Source: Albugo candida (lineage: Eukaryota > Oomycota > Peronosporomycetes > Albuginales > Albuginaceae). Taken from it: a DNA stretch of 64,000 nt. The DNA lies in the NCBI GenBank assembly GCA_905220665.1, contig CAJNAR010000160.1, forward strand, positions 558,001 to 622,000. The letters run 5' to 3'. Shown here in pieces: positions 1-13,284 of the stretch (the first letter of the stretch is position 1; every line of letters starts with the position of its first letter). Both the position numbers and the translations under genes were made by a program. The notes under the pieces were generated by a model. It had not been told where the DNA came from, made no database searches, and saw nothing but the letters and a program-made list of their open reading frames with translations.

Positions 1-1240
1 AAGTGAAGACGTACGATGGAGCTGTTGTGGTAGTCGATGATTGTAAATTGTGTGGAAGCTCTTTTCCGGACGTATTGCTGCGCGCCGTATCCAATCAAGT
101 GTTTCCTTCTGAGTAGCTTTTCAGTACTTAGAACATTGAGGCAGTGCCATTTTTGACGCGTCGATGCCACGATTGGATGAAATAAGAAGCAATTATTCTC
201 GAATAGGAGTCTGAAAAAATTAGAATTTGCAATGAATCAGCTGTTGACGGTGTACTAGAAATAGCAGTATATACAATTGCAGCTACAGTATGTATATTTT
301 CTATAATATACAACATGTGGTCCTATGTTTCAATAAAATACTGTTATGTCGTCGCAGGTTTTTGTGATGAAATCATTGGCCTTTAATATAATTAAGTTAG
401 CCAATAGCGCTTTGGATACTTCTCTAGTCGTCTTACTGTTACATTATAAACGCTTTCCATAGTATCTTACAATTCCCTTACCGCGAGAATCAGTTTGTGA
501 CCTGACGACGAACCTGTGAAAAGATCCTTAGCTCGCTGAAGACCGACTGGGCTGGATTCAGTGAGCAAAAGACCGTTGGGCAGGTAGCATCACGACAATT
601 GCTTTCTCACTGCGTACGCACGCTTATAACTCTGATGCGTCATTTTCTTGAGTACAGTAAAAAAAGGATCTATTCGACGAAATCCGATTTCTCTGTAGCG
701 AAGCCTGACTACATGTTCGTATTCGTGTAACATGTGCTTGTATCATACTTATCATAAACCTTTGCATTAAAAGGCGATAGTCTCTCAGCATTATCACCGA
801 TGAGTTGTTAGACAGACGGTTTCTAGCACGCTTTGCAACTTTTGAGGCCTCCTTAGTCAATCATATGTGTGTCTTGAACGGATACGGATTTAGCCACAAC
901 AATGCGAATTCGTTTTATTCACTGGAAATTTCCTCTGTTATCGATACAGCAAAACCACAATCTCCGAGATTGAATGCGTATACACTGCACGCTTCTCATG
1001 TATACTGCTTATATCGTAAATGCAACAGCAACGTACTTCCGCGACATGATTTCCCACTATGATATCATCAACAACGAGTAGAAATCTCCGAAACAAATTG
1101 AGCACGAGAATCTTCTTTTCGCGCGCTTGGACAAATACTTATGTTCACCATTTGACTGCAACAAACGCGCAAATTCTGCGGAGTGGCGGTTCGGTGATGT
1201 ACAGCGCTCTGGTGACATTTGTTGTACACTGTAAGAATTT
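1..1240. other. no gene recognised
   Basis: AT-leaning DNA with only short, unrelated open frames. None has a recognisable domain, signal peptide or motif. Confidence 0.5.
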
Positions 1241-1244
1241 CTAG

Positions 1245-2035
1245 CTCTAAAATGATCACCAATAAGGGGCTAATTCCGTCGCCACCGATCAATCATACCC
1301 TTACCTTCGTCGGGCCTTCATTTCTTCAACGATATGGTTTTTATTTTCGGATATGCAATTTACACGAAAAAAATAAATGTTACATGAGAGTGAACTTCGC
1401 AATTTCTTGCATACAGAATCAAGGTCAGCTCACATTTTGCTGTTGTGCTCAATGGAATGAAACGAAGCCTCAGATCAAACACAGCATCGTTTAGTTACCT
1501 TTTGAGGATATGCTGAAGCCAAATAAGTGGCTTGATGATCTATCATTGTGACGAGGACTCTTAGAATTTGGTTGACACAACTTCAGTGTCAAGAAAAAAC
1601 GGATTAATTATAATCAGGACTCAAAAAGTACTGATACCCGCTTGATCATTAGCGATCAGAATACGTAATCGAACAACTCTGGCTTTCGTGAAGGGTTATT
1701 GCATGTCGGCTTTTTGGATTAACATCGAGACCGCGCTGGTAGCGTTCTACAAATACAGTAAATAGAAACTTGCGAAGATATCTAGGTGTCCATAAATAAT
1801 GTAGGAAGATTCTGAGCGGATATACAAGCATAACGCGCATTCTGCCTTGCACCTCAACTTGAAGTGGGCTGACTTTCTTGTCATTTTCAAATGCTAGAGA
1901 ATTTTGTACATAATCAGAAATTTGGTATTGCGGTACTAGGTTGCAGCATGTTTTACTCAAAGTCAGAGGTAGCATCCGCTTCTTTGGCAGGTCATACAAG
2001 GATCTAGATAAATTTTCTGCTTTCAATATCATCCA
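1245..2035. repeat. diverged dispersed repeat, copy A
   Basis: This stretch aligns by eye, with many gaps, to about 9717-10445. Both begin with a shared block (tcgccaccgatca at about 1278 and 9753, then catacccttacc/catacccatacc), share 'ggcttgatgatctat/ggcttgctgatctat' (near 1530 and 9930), and keep the same order of blocks to the end. On the minus strand both copies carry an ORF remnant with a shared F-L-x-x-L-W-T-P motif (1649-2032 and 10199-10438), so the repeat once included a minus-strand coding sequence. I do not recognise the protein. The copies are old: no shared open frame survives at full length. Confidence 0.5.
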
Positions 2036-2039
2036 TTAC

Positions 2040-5000
2040 ATGATGTGATCAATATGCATGACGCGCACTGGTCGACCGGTCACTTGATTCGTAAATACGT
2101 GAATAGTACGATGTGGACTATCTTGATTACACACTCAAAAGAATTTATTTTGGTTGTAACGGTTTGTTTCTTTTAAATGTTGGTAAGATCCATTGACTCA
2201 GCCAACAATCTTGTACCGATGGAGGTTTTTGTCTATCTATGAGGCTTTCTTGAAATGATTGCGTCCCCCCAACTAGGTCTAAATCTTTCTCAAAGCGGAG
2301 CAATACCTCCATTAGACACGTCGCATACAACATCTACCGACTTCAGTATGCACACGATAAGGCGCCGCATCTCTATATAATTAGTCGCTGTTGGTTCGAT
2401 CAATTGCGTAATACTTTGGCGACTTGGACGAGTATAGCTGTGTGGTAGCGGTCGAGCAGTATAAATGAGAAGCGACCAATCACGAGATTTGCCACTTATA
2501 CAGCCCGATGAAAAAACTGGATTCCTATTGTCAAAGTTTATCGGGTATTCCACGATCGCTTGATCTGTAAAATTCCAGCACGTTCAATCTGATTGATAAG
2601 TTGTCGTCATAAATGGTATGAAACCTTAAAGGGCATCGACTGGATGTGACCTTCCAGTCGTCAATATTTACCAACCACATGGACATGACACTGTTCTTTT
2701 CCTGTAGCCATTATATAGAAATTATGGAAATGTCGTGCATGTAATGACCAAGTTGCACGAATCCTTTAGGATAGGTCAAGTTGTGAAGAGTGTGTTGCCT
2801 TTTCAACGAGAATAACATGTAAACCGGGATCAATATCACTGCGCGCCTGATCATCCAATCGGGGTGCATTTTAGATTATGTTTTGGAAACAATCGCCACC
2901 AGTCGGCTGAGGCTTACACTTGGGACGGATCCCGTTAGACTACAGAAAAGCATCGCAATCAGATGGCTCAAGTACCAGTACATGTGCAATGCGATTCATC
3001 AATCATATTCGTCTACGCTCTTGCCGGTGACACGTATGATCATATCTCACATCGACTCTCATGCCAAGAGTCAAAACGAGGGGCATCAAGAAATTTTTGG
3101 TGAGAGCAAGTCTTGTTTTTCTACATCACATGCTTCGTTATAGCATAATGCTCAATCTAGCGCACTGATGTAATCGACGGAAATACCTCTGCCATGTTGA
3201 AAAATTAAAAGGCGTGGACGATGTACCCTTGAGTTGGACAATTCAATGTGAATCGTCGATTCAGCCCCGCTGACAGTATCAAAGTCAGATTGAAATTCGG
3301 TTAGATGGCAAGACGTGACATTCAAACTTTTAACCGGATACTTTAATCAGTCATTTGAATGCTCTTGCTTATTAGCCACGATAAATCACACTTTCATCAT
3401 CGTCAGTCGGTCCTTATTGCTGATAAAAATCTGTACCTTGTTTTGGCGATGTCCCTCGAAATGGCTGATGTGTTCGACAAGGTATCCAAGTTCCTAATCC
3501 ATCAGTTTGTTTATTGGCCACTCCGTTATCTCAAGTCATATATCTACCCTTGTAAAGCATTTTATGCACATCGGAGTACATGAACCGAATTTCATATGTC
3601 CGAAGTCAAACAAAGTTCGTCAACTTGCTATAATTGCATAAAACGACGAAGTAGTACGCAATAAATCAAATAAATGCGAGCCTTTCCAAGCAAAAAATGC
3701 AAGAATTTACGACCTGACGCTAATCCTGGTTGTAGGAAGACGATATCCAATGGAATTATGCTTGATACATATAATGCAGCTCACGGGATATGGACGAATA
3801 TCGTCACTTCTCCGACCTGAGTTAGTGTTTGTACACATATGACGAGCGAATAGAATCATATCAGCATATTTTTATCCAATCACAAAGTATATTAAATTGT
3901 TTTTGACCAATGAAAACGTTTAGGTGTAGGCAAGTACGGTACGTCAGCCGCTCTGACGTATACGGTAGGAGGAGATCGCCAGATATGTGTATGTCAATAC
4001 AAACTCCAAGTCACGGGTGTATCATTTGCATATTTGCGTGCTGTCCGACTTCAGATAAGTTTGGCGAATCTGCAGCCTGGAAACTCCAAGCGAGCCAGAG
4101 CAACTGCTGTGAAGACATTCGTGCGGTTTCTGCACGCGAGAATGCTGATGTAGAGTATGTCAAAGGCTGCATCTAGTGTGACGACTCCGGGCAGTGTTTT
4201 GTGTCTGTAATGGATAAGTTCGGTATGCATCTTGCATTTCACGAAGGCAGAGCTGGCAAGCCAATTGCTAGACATTCTTGCATGCAGTACTACCGACAAG
4301 CTAAGCATTGGTTGCTGGATCCGTTCCCGCAGCAGCTTGCTTTACTCGAATCAGGGCTATATAAACGGGAATAACGCTAGAGAACTACTGTGTCAAGAGA
4401 GAATGCGGTGGTTTTGTGAAGAAGGCCAATGCATGTACGAAGAGTGAATTGAGGCGAATGATGTATTATTTCTATGTCCACACGAATGGTACAGTGTATC
4501 AAATGTTTACCTATTGAACGATATGTCGGAGGTCGGAGTTTTCATGGTATGAATCATGGTTACTCAAATTTCTGGAAATATATTCAAGTCACCGACGACT
4601 CCATTTGCCAATTTAATACATAGAGGTATTTCTCAGTGCACCTACTAAGGGTTCCACTTTTTACTATTGTCAACAAGATTAACAAGACTGGAATCAGACC
4701 AGGGTCGATCCGTTGCTACATTCTTGATAATATCTCGATCTTAAGTGGAGTTTGGTTAGTGCATAACGATTCAAGCGTCAACGTGCACAGTAAACAGGAT
4801 GGTGTATGTTCATGAGTGCGCCTCAAACATAACAATACACGAGCTGAATAGTTCGCCATGTACTGGGTATCTCGGGTTGCATGATTTCTTTACTGGAAAT
4901 ATTGACAGGGAAGAAATTGAAATATTAGGATATGCTTATGTAATCAAAGCAATTGTAAAGGTTCTGACAAGGCTGCAAGCTGACTTTGACGAATAGAAGC

Positions 5001-7590
5001 AAAGATCTCCAATGAAGAATCGTTGGAACCAGCTTACAGAAAAAATGAAGTAGTCAGACAAGAACGGCTATCAGACCAAGATACTCTAGCGTATAGAAAG
5101 AACTAGTTTATTAATAAATTCGCTTATAACAAAGAAACCTAGAATATATATCTCACCTTTCCAGCTTACACTTTCACGGTTGTGCTTCGGCTTGCATAAA
5201 AGAAATGTGACGGTCCTTGGATAGAGCACCTAGATGAAGTCTAACCTTTGAAAGTTAGGCAGCAGCAGTAAAAAAAGTTGATATTGGCTGAGCTTATGAG
5301 CCGAATAGGCTCTCTGCACCAACGCATCGTACTGCCAGATCTTTTCAGTGAATGGCATTGCTTCACCTTCGAAGATTCACAGCGTGTCAGCCGCCTCCAA
5401 AAAGACTGCACAAGCGACGCCAAACACGAAAGATGCTAATGGAAATGCTCATCATGCGTCTTTCTTGAATTAGCGCGATGAATTGGTTCCCCACTGATCA
5501 TTATCTACTTCGTTCATACAATGCTGCGCTGAGGCCATGGATCGTATTTATTGGGTCAACCATTACCTCGAGGTCGACTTACCCATACTACACGAATCTA
5601 ATGAAACGCTGCGCCGAAAGAGTAATCCGACGTACTAATGACTTATTTGTGCTTCCAGGGTATCCAAACCAAAGGGATAAGAATTTGGACACGAAACCGA
5701 GGTATAGAGATACTCAGTCTTACAGCTGTATCACATTGTTAGATTTGATAAATATAAGTTCAAAATCGGAAGGCATTTCGCCTTGTCGACACGCTGCTGC
5801 AAACTTTCCGGAACTGACTACCATACCAATTTCCAGCACTTCTGGGACCGGAATTTGCAGCAAAAACACTTACTTTTACGTCAGACAGGACGGAACAAGC
5901 GCTTGATGTCAATTAGCTCACCCAAACTTCTGTCTCTGCAAACTGCAAGCTCGAAATAAACTGTCATTCAGTCCTGATAGAGCATGGGAATGTGATGAAA
6001 ATTGCCCAAAATCATTACATTGAAAGCCTTTATATATGCCATAATGATACTAGGTTGCAACAAATATCTGGAGCTTATATTGTGCTCTCAACAATGAGCG
6101 TTGGATATTTCTTGCTCAGCAATCATGTTATAGGATGCACCAATAACAGGCTTTCCTACGAGGTGGTGGCAGTCCATGCAATTATAAAGGATGGCGGCCA
6201 CGCGGTCATGTTTTGGATGGCTTGGTTTTTTAACTGCCAATTACTGTTCAGCTTGCATAAACTGTTTTCCTTTCTGACAACAAATTCTGATAAACGCTTT
6301 CTGTCTATCATATCGAGGATCTCCATGACATTGCCTTGAGATACCACATACACGAACAGCGCTCTGTATCAACACCACAAGGAGTGGCATAGTGAGATAA
6401 TCTAAAGTATTGGCAAGCTCTAAATACATATGTCATTAGAAACTAGTAAGAATCACTCGAGTGTTCCGGTACACTAGTATTACGTACATACCCAGGATCT
6501 ATATATGTCAAAGCACAACCCTGTGGTCTGTCTTACTTGCGATTATCTAAGCTGCTATAGCGCTTGCACTCGATCCCACAACAGAGCTGATACGGCGACT
6601 TGAGGCTGCAAATGATTCTTTCGTATGCTTCAAATATTTCATTACACTGGAATAGCTTTCTTATTGAGCCCCTTTATTCGCACAGTTTTGAAGATCTATT
6701 GAGGCTGTATCAAAATCATATTTAGCGCTACAATTTGAGTTTCTTTTGTCAGAAACTTAGCCATACTGATGCCGGAATGTAGCAGTTTCAATGCTTCTTT
6801 ACTTCCCTATTCCTGCTTCAGCTGATAGTGCCAAGGATTTGTGCACGGAAGCTAGAATGCTTCTAGTGTCCCTCCTTGTTAAATTCGCGTTAATCACGTG
6901 ATTGCCAGCAGTGTACATCTGAATCAGTTTGTTCTACTGAAATACGTACCATTTGTGACGATCAGAGGACCAGACCGACACTTGAGGTTAAAATTTCTTC
7001 ATTGGCGCTTTTCGCCACCTGATATTCCTAACCCAAGTATTCAAAAAGCGAGTGGATTATGTAGGAAGATGTCAAACTGGTGCTCCAGCATTTCATGCTG
7101 TCACTGTTTATCCAGAGGTCAATGATGCAATGCTTACAACACTGCGTTCCGTAAAGTACACGTTGCATACTGGCCGCAGTGACAACACGCCATGATGCTT
7201 CGCAAACATGGAGAGCTAGAGGCCATCTTCTTCCATTTCCTTTTTGGTTCGGGCGATGCGCAAATTCTTCATCTTCAAATTCTCATAAAGGCGATCTTAA
7301 CTTCGCTTGATGCAGTACGTATCAAATATCAGTGAAGATGAAAAAAATAGGTGAGACGCTCTTTTTCAAATGGGAAGGTAATTTTGACGGCTGTGCGTCG
7401 AAGTTTGATTTGGCTCGTTTCCAGATGCACTTTTTGAGAATTTTTGTTTCGGCCATGCAATTGACATGGAAGTAGAAGCGATAGAGAGAATGCTGAATTG
7501 CAATTTCAATAATTGGGGCAAATAGATCTTTGTAGACGACTTAAACACAGAACCGAGTATTTAAGGATGGGAGTAGGAGGATGAGAAGAA
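2040..7590. other. no gene recognised
   Basis: A 5.5-kb stretch with scattered frames of 60-142 codons on both strands (longest 5478-5906, plus). None shows a recognised family motif, a convincing signal peptide or a partner in the window. It may hold small exons that cannot be identified by reading alone. Confidence 0.4.
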
Positions 7591-7597
7591 GCGTGTA

Positions 7598-8167
7598 TTA
7601 CTGGCAATAATTAGCGTCAGTAGACAAGATAAAAAATAAAAACATGCGGTCGGTCATAGATACTGAGCATTTTTCCAAAATCGGATACCTGTAAATTAGA
7701 AGATATTCAAACATGGCATCATTCGCTTTCTGCTCCGTTTCATATAAACGGAAGAAACTTCGGGAATTCAAACTGGAGTCAATAAATAGGTTTTCGTTTC
7801 GTAAATCCAACTTTTCTCTAATTTGAGATACGGAGTTATCAAAGTCCTTTTCACAGTACTGAAATGCAAAACCCCGGCGTGTAACTTGTTTAAGATCCCT
7901 GCGTATACAATTAACCACGAAGCGGTTACGTGTATCACGATCTAAGTGCAATTTGTCACAAGTAGTCGAGGAAAAGAACACCAGACGAAAGTGAGGAAGG
8001 TAGATGGATACTTCATTGTCGGAGGTGGTTCTCTTCGCTTTCAAATGAAGAGCACAATTACGAGAATGGCAGAGAGGAACCTTGGAGCGACCATGTGTCA
8101 AGTTGCTGAGATATCGAGAAGTGAGCGATTCGTATGCTCGACTGTAATTCTTAACCAGGATAGGACG
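7598..8167 (-). CDS. unrecognised open frame, possible exon
   Basis: A minus-strand frame stays open for about 190 codons, unusually long for this region, but has no ATG near its upstream end (the frame opens just after a TGA near 8168 and the first in-frame ATG is far inside). The protein has four spaced cysteines in its first third and is rich in charged residues. I do not recognise a family. It could be an internal exon of a split gene or a relic. It is reported because its length stands out against a background of frames near 60-90 codons; function is unknown. Confidence 0.2.
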   Translation of the reverse strand, partial: RPILVKNYSRAYESLTSRYLSNLTHGRSKVPLCHSRNCALHLKAKRTTSDNEVSIYLPHFRLVFFSSTTCDKLHLDRDTRNRFVVNCIRRDLKQVTRRGFAFQYCEKDFDNSVSQIREKLDLRNENLFIDSSLNSRSFFRLYETEQKANDAMFEYLLIYRYPILEKCSVSMTDRMFLFFILSTDANYCQ

Positions 8168-8378
8168 AACTCACTTTATAGGCTCTCTTTTACCATGTTC
8201 AAGTACCGCAAAAAAAGTCTTTCCTCACGAAAAGTATAAATTGCCAAGGTCTGGCTGAGATTTGCAAAGCTAAAATCGGCTATGTAGATTTTGAAAACGA
8301 CAACTATATTCAAGATTATTACACACACATTTTCCAGAGCAATGAGGGTGAAAAGACTGAGATGCACAGTAAATTGCA

Positions 8379-8510
8379 CCTGTGTACCTGGTCGAAGCTT
8401 GCTGAAGCTCGTGACAAGCCCGTGGACATGATCATGCCACGTTACCGCATATTATGGCTGTGATATCAATCTTATATTGGATGAAGAAAGGTATGTGTTT
8501 TCAGCAGATT
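8379..8510 (+). repeat. local direct repeat, unit 1
   Basis: About 130 bases beginning 'cctgtgtacctggtcgaagc' recur about 400 bases downstream from 8782 as 'cctgtgtatctggtcgaagc'. The matching order of blocks (gaagcttgct, gacatgat, atggctgtga, aagaaa) continues through the unit. Divergence is roughly one base in five, so this is an old local duplication. Confidence 0.6.
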
Positions 8511-8781
8511 AGGGCTTCGCTGAGACTCACACCACGTCATTGTGTACGCTACTGCTCAAGATATCCAGAGTCATGGATTACACCCACCCTATGTATGTGT
8601 ACAGTATTCGAAATTATGCAAAGGTAAGCCGAACAAGTAGATCAGTACTTCATATGTCCGATCGGTTTGTTCTCAATCAGGAATAGGCGAGATCAGGACG
8701 AGTAGAGGAGGCGGTCATGTGAAGGTACTACACCTGTTTGGAGGAGTCAAGCGAATAAGTCTGATTGCGCAGTAATCTAAA

Positions 8782-8912
8782 CCTGTGTATCTGGTCGAAG
8801 CTTGCTAAAGTTTATGGCAAGCTCGTTGACATGATGATGCACCATTTGCTGGAGAGCATGGCTGTGAAATCCATCACATATCGGATAAAGAAAAGTCTGC
8901 GTTTTGGAAAGT
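8782..8912 (+). repeat. local direct repeat, unit 2
   Basis: Second copy of the unit at 8379-8510, same orientation. The sequence directly after this copy (about 8980-9180) belongs to a different dispersed repeat that matches 36020-36240. Confidence 0.6.
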
Positions 8913-8979
8913 AAATCCAAAGGTATACGTTCTGGGACCACTTGGCCCCCATCTGAATTTAATCTGTCATGGTTTTCGG

Positions 8980-10445
8980 TAGGTCAAAGCGCATGCTCGG
9001 CAGCTTTTGTGCAAATGTCTTGAATTGCTGTAGAGTTCATATCTACGCGCCTTTAGATCCCTGCAATCCAATTGGGGCTCATTTCAAGTTTGATGGCAGT
9101 GATATCGCCGAGTCTTGAAAATGTCGCGCAAAAGAATATTCTGCACAACGTTTGTGTAGCTTACTGCCATACACTCGGCTAAGAGATTGTTGCAGCGACA
9201 CCATAGCTTACGTACCACAAGCCACAAGGAAGCTGATAACAGCAATAGCTAATCCCTAGACGCTTGCTATGTGGAATAAACTGTAAATTGGTAAGGATTA
9301 GCTGCATGTTCCCAATCACATTGGTTTGTGACTTAGTAACTACAATATTACTTTGGATTAACCCAGCCTGCATTAGCGATCCTTTTGTTGAGCAAGCATG
9401 TTGAAGTCGATTTGCCTTGAATGCGCTATTTCGTAGCAAAGGAAGTTTGCTTTTCTGCATATTGGATGCGTTTGATCCTCACATAGTAGACACGATTAGG
9501 CTGTATCGGCGCTTTTAGTGAACTGTCAGGCAAGTCGAAGCGGGATGAAGTTAGTACAGAGCTATTATCCATTGGGTAACGTCAACTTCATCAAGTAATC
9601 ACCGTATTTTCCTGCAAAGAGTACATCTTTGCATCACCCGCTCAACAAGAACAGTTTTTGGCCAGCTCGTCGGTACTGATGACCTTAGTAGTCAGCTTAA
9701 ACACATGAGAATTAACACCTGCAAAATGATCCCCGAAAAGAGACAAATACCATCGCCACCGATCAGTCATACCCATACCCTTTCGATCGTCAGGCCTTAA
9801 TGTTTTAGGAATAGGTTTTTTCATCTGTATACGGCATTTACATTAAAGTAAATTTCACAACCTCTTTCATACCGAATCAATGCCACCTCACATTTCGCTG
9901 TTGGGTCCAATGGAATATATGGTGGAGCCAATAACTGGCTTGCTGATCTATTATTGTGACCATGACTGTAAGAATTCGGAAATGAGTTTTTTATCACAGT
10001 CGAGTGGTCCGTTTTAGATCACACAAGTTCATTGTGATAAAGAAACGGATTAACCATAATTAGGAGGTGCTAATACCCGCGTGATCAATAACTATTAGGA
10101 TACGTTATCGAATAAAACTACTTTATGTGAAGGGGTATGGCATGTCTGCTTTTTTGACCAAATCTAGATCGCGCTGTTAACGTTCCAATCATACAATACT
10201 AGAAACTTGCGAAGAAATTCGTAGGTGTCCATAAAAATTGGAGGAAGCTTCCGAACGGATCGATAAGAATATCGCGCTTTCTCTCTTTGCACTTCAACTT
10301 GAAGTGGAATGATTTTCTTGACATTTTTGAATTGTTTTGCAATTTCACATCCATCAAAAACTGCGTATTTTCATGCGGCACTGGGTTGCTTGAACTCCTG
10401 TGGTTGCACATTGTTGTAATGACTTCACGATAGCACATTGTGACG
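8980..10445. repeat. diverged dispersed repeat, copy B
   Basis: This composite old repeat matches two other places. Its left part (8980-9180: 'agcgcatgctcggcagctt', 'tagagttcat') matches 36028-36240 ('agcgcatgttcggaagctt', 'tagagttcat'). The block near 9630-9690 ('ctcaacaagaacagt', 'ttggccagctcgtcggt') matches 36890-36930 ('ctcaacaaacagttg', 'ttggcctgtcgccggt'). Its right part (9717-10445) matches 1245-2035. The minus strand keeps an ORF remnant at 10199-10438 with the same FLxxLWTP motif as copy A. No terminal repeats were seen. Confidence 0.5.
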
Positions 10446-11696
10446 CTCCAACCGGCAACTTATTTACTGTTCTGTGCTTTTCACAAATGCAACAATCCGG
10501 AAACGTGGATAGCACATTCGAATTAATTTATTGTAAATAATGGCTTTGCCACAGCACTCTAGCAGAGTTTTTTATCCAGTGTTGCCTTGTGAATCGCATC
10601 ATGCGTCAAGTTTGACTGGTTGTGACTGAGTTTTTTCACAAGTCTGAGCTCGCGCCGTATGAAATCAAAATGAGCTATACGCTTACATCTGAGTGATAAC
10701 TACACATGGATACTTCCACTAAAGCCAAACTTCGATCATATTGCAACGTGGTTGTGTTGACTCTATGTATTTCTCCAATAAGCTTGTTCCCCGATGTTCA
10801 CCCCACATTTCCACCATACTTGACGCATTGGTCCCTGCATATATTTGATAAAGAAAGGAGCCTTTAGTATCCACTCACCCTCTTGATAGTATAGTGCAAG
10901 TCATCTATAACCTGTAATTATTCTTTTTTGCGGCCAAAATTGAAGAATCATCGAACATAAACCGTCAACGAATATAATTGACGTAATTCAACCCCCCCGA
11001 TACCATTCCAACAGCTTTTTCCCCAATCACATTTAATTTTGATACCAACCATCCTGCTCATTTGACAACAAAACAGATTCTTTTTTTTTCTGCCAGCCCA
11101 TTGATCTAAGCAGCATGCCTCGAACATCAAAACAGCTACGCACATGAAAGCTATGCGGGCTGCTTATGAGACGAAAAAAGCCGGAAATATATCAAGTTCA
11201 ACTATCGAAAATAGGAGCGATATAAAGGCGGATTAGAAGTTGAATTCGAGGATTTTGAGGAAGAGCAAACAAACGCTATTATTGTGAGTATTGAGACTGC
11301 TTGTAAACGGCCTTCTCGGTACCTTGGAGATTTCGACAGAACGAAGCGGCGCAAAAGAGCAGCGCAGGAAAAGTAGCTATTGGTTCAAGAAAGCTAGAGA
11401 CATACTTCAAGGCGAAAGCCACACAGCGTCAGCCTATAGACACTGAAAGCGAGGACTCGATAGATGAAAGACCTCTTTATTCTCACAACAATCTACAAAG
11501 AGCGCTTGTGAAACTGGGGAAAAAATGAATCACAGGAGGAGATTATGCGGCTGCGTCTTGCCTCTGTTGCAGGATACTTCAGGCTTATACTCTGCGGCAT
11601 TGAAGTATAGTTAATTCATTTGCACATTCTCTAGCGCAATTTTATTTTATTTATTAACGGTCTATCGTGATTGCAAAATAGAGAGTTGCTGCCTCG

Positions 11697-13216
11697 CAAA
11701 TAATTGCGGCAGCGAACGGAAAAGGGCGTTGGTTTGCCGAGATGCTCCGTGGCTGGGGACGTTCATATCTTGAAACTGGTTTTATTCCCGAGAGCAAGCA
11801 GGGAAAGCATGGTAAAACAATCAGTTTATCAGAGGATGAAGATGTCATTGCAGATGTGCAGCTTTACCTTCGAAACAATAAAATCTGCAAAGTACCAACG
11901 GATTTTATCAAGCATGTCAAAGAGCAAATACTTCCAAAAACTGATCCCGCCGCATCTATCCAGACCAGCACTGCGACTCGCTGGATGAAGTTACTTGGCC
12001 AGAGGTGAAGAAAGGCATGTACGCTGATGGCCATGAACGAGCAGATGTCGTGGCATATCGTACTCAGTTTTTGGAACTAATGAGAATCTAGGAGCCATTT
12101 ATGCCGGAATTCGTTGGGCCAGAAATGGAATCGGAGATTTGGCCTGCCAGAGATGCCATCATTCTAGTGACGCATGATGAAAGCACATTTGCCGCCCATG
12201 ATGGCCAGAAGAAGCTATGACTCCCTGATGGCGAACAGGCACTGCGGAAGAAGGGGCTGGAAGATCGATACATATCAGCGAATTCCTGACTGATGTTGCT
12301 AAGTCTATTATTTTAGAGTTTTTCGCTCATTACTTTGATCAAGAGGTAACATTTTCTGTCTTATTCAACGGGGTCGACTAGCTTTGAGCAAAGAAAAGAA
12401 GCTTCAACATAGCAATCTTCTAGAAGAGGCCTGCATAATCACATGTTCCGGCAAGAACTATGATGGTTGGTGGACTGCGGAAGGACTTCATAAGCAATTC
12501 CGGGATGCTGCGATTACCATTTTCGATGCGCAGTTTTCCAATGCAAAAGCTATCTTCGCTTTCGACAATGCGACTTGCCACGCAGCATTTGCTGAAGATG
12601 CTCTCGTATATCAACGGATGAATCTTGGACCGGGAGGAAAGCAACCGGTGATGCGGAATGGAATGTTTGGAGATGGGACATCGCAATCCATGGTATTCCC
12701 CGCAGACCATCCTCTTGCCGGGCAATCAAAGGGCATATAGATTGTTCTTCAGGAACGCAACCTCTGGACGACACACCTTCGCCTGAATTGCCGGGGTAAA
12801 TGGGGTGACACAGGTATCTGCTGCGGCCGCAGTGTTATTCAGAACCAGCGAGACTTTAAAGCTCAAAAAATGGTTTGTTGGAAGAGACAATCACCGCGGC
12901 GGGCCATCTCATCATATTTACCCCAAATTTCATTGCGAATTTAATTCTATAGAAGTATTTGGGGGGAAGCAAAACAATACACAAGAAAAATTGCGATTAC
13001 ACATGGAAAGGATTGGTCGCGGCAGTTCCGAACGCACTTGCCTCAGTTTCGCTCGCAACAATCCGTCACCACGCTAAAAAGTGCTTCCTTTATATGGATG
13101 TGTACGGAAAGATTTAAACGGAAAAGCCGCGGAATATGCTATGAAAAAGTACCGATCACATGGAAGAGTTCCAGACTCAGTTCACACAGACAGCAATGCT
13201 TTAGTAGCTACTGTAT
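11697..13216 (+). pseudogene. DDE superfamily transposase, broken
   Basis: The coding track can be followed through at least three frames. The N-terminal helical part is at 11697-12007 (RWFAEMLRGWGRSYLETG). The middle part, about 12009-12290, contains HERADVVAYRT and the first catalytic Asp block THDESTFAAHDG. The third part, 12384-12740, contains NYDGWWTAEG and FDNATCHAAFAEDAL, whose Asp and Asn fit the second DDE block. The third acidic block appears near 12922-12965 as YPKFHCEFNSIE. The order D, DN, E with H and NxIE-like residues is that of the Tc1/mariner/IS630 group as found in fungi and oomycetes. Stops near 12006, 12090, 12219 and 12738 and several frameshifts make it non-functional. 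Confidence 0.75.
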
Positions 13217-13261
13217 GAAGCTGTAAGCATGATATGAAGATAATATATTACATTTGTACTC

Positions 13262-13284
13262 AAACCCCAAACCCTAAACCCTAA
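13262..13284. repeat. interstitial telomere-like patch
   Basis: Three tandem units close to CCCTAAA (ccccaaa, ccctaaa, ccctaa) lie in the 3' part of the DDE transposon. The second transposon copy has a degenerate version at the equivalent place (tttagggttt near 45079). The patch is therefore part of the element, not a chromosome end. Confidence 0.7.

Noticed and set aside
5478..5906. 142-codon plus-strand frame
   Set aside because: No recognised motif, signal peptide or repeat partner; a frame of this length can occur by chance in 64 kb.
13262..13284. Chromosome end or fusion point, from telomere-like repeats
   Set aside because: The second transposon copy has a related remnant at the same internal position, so the patch belongs to the element.
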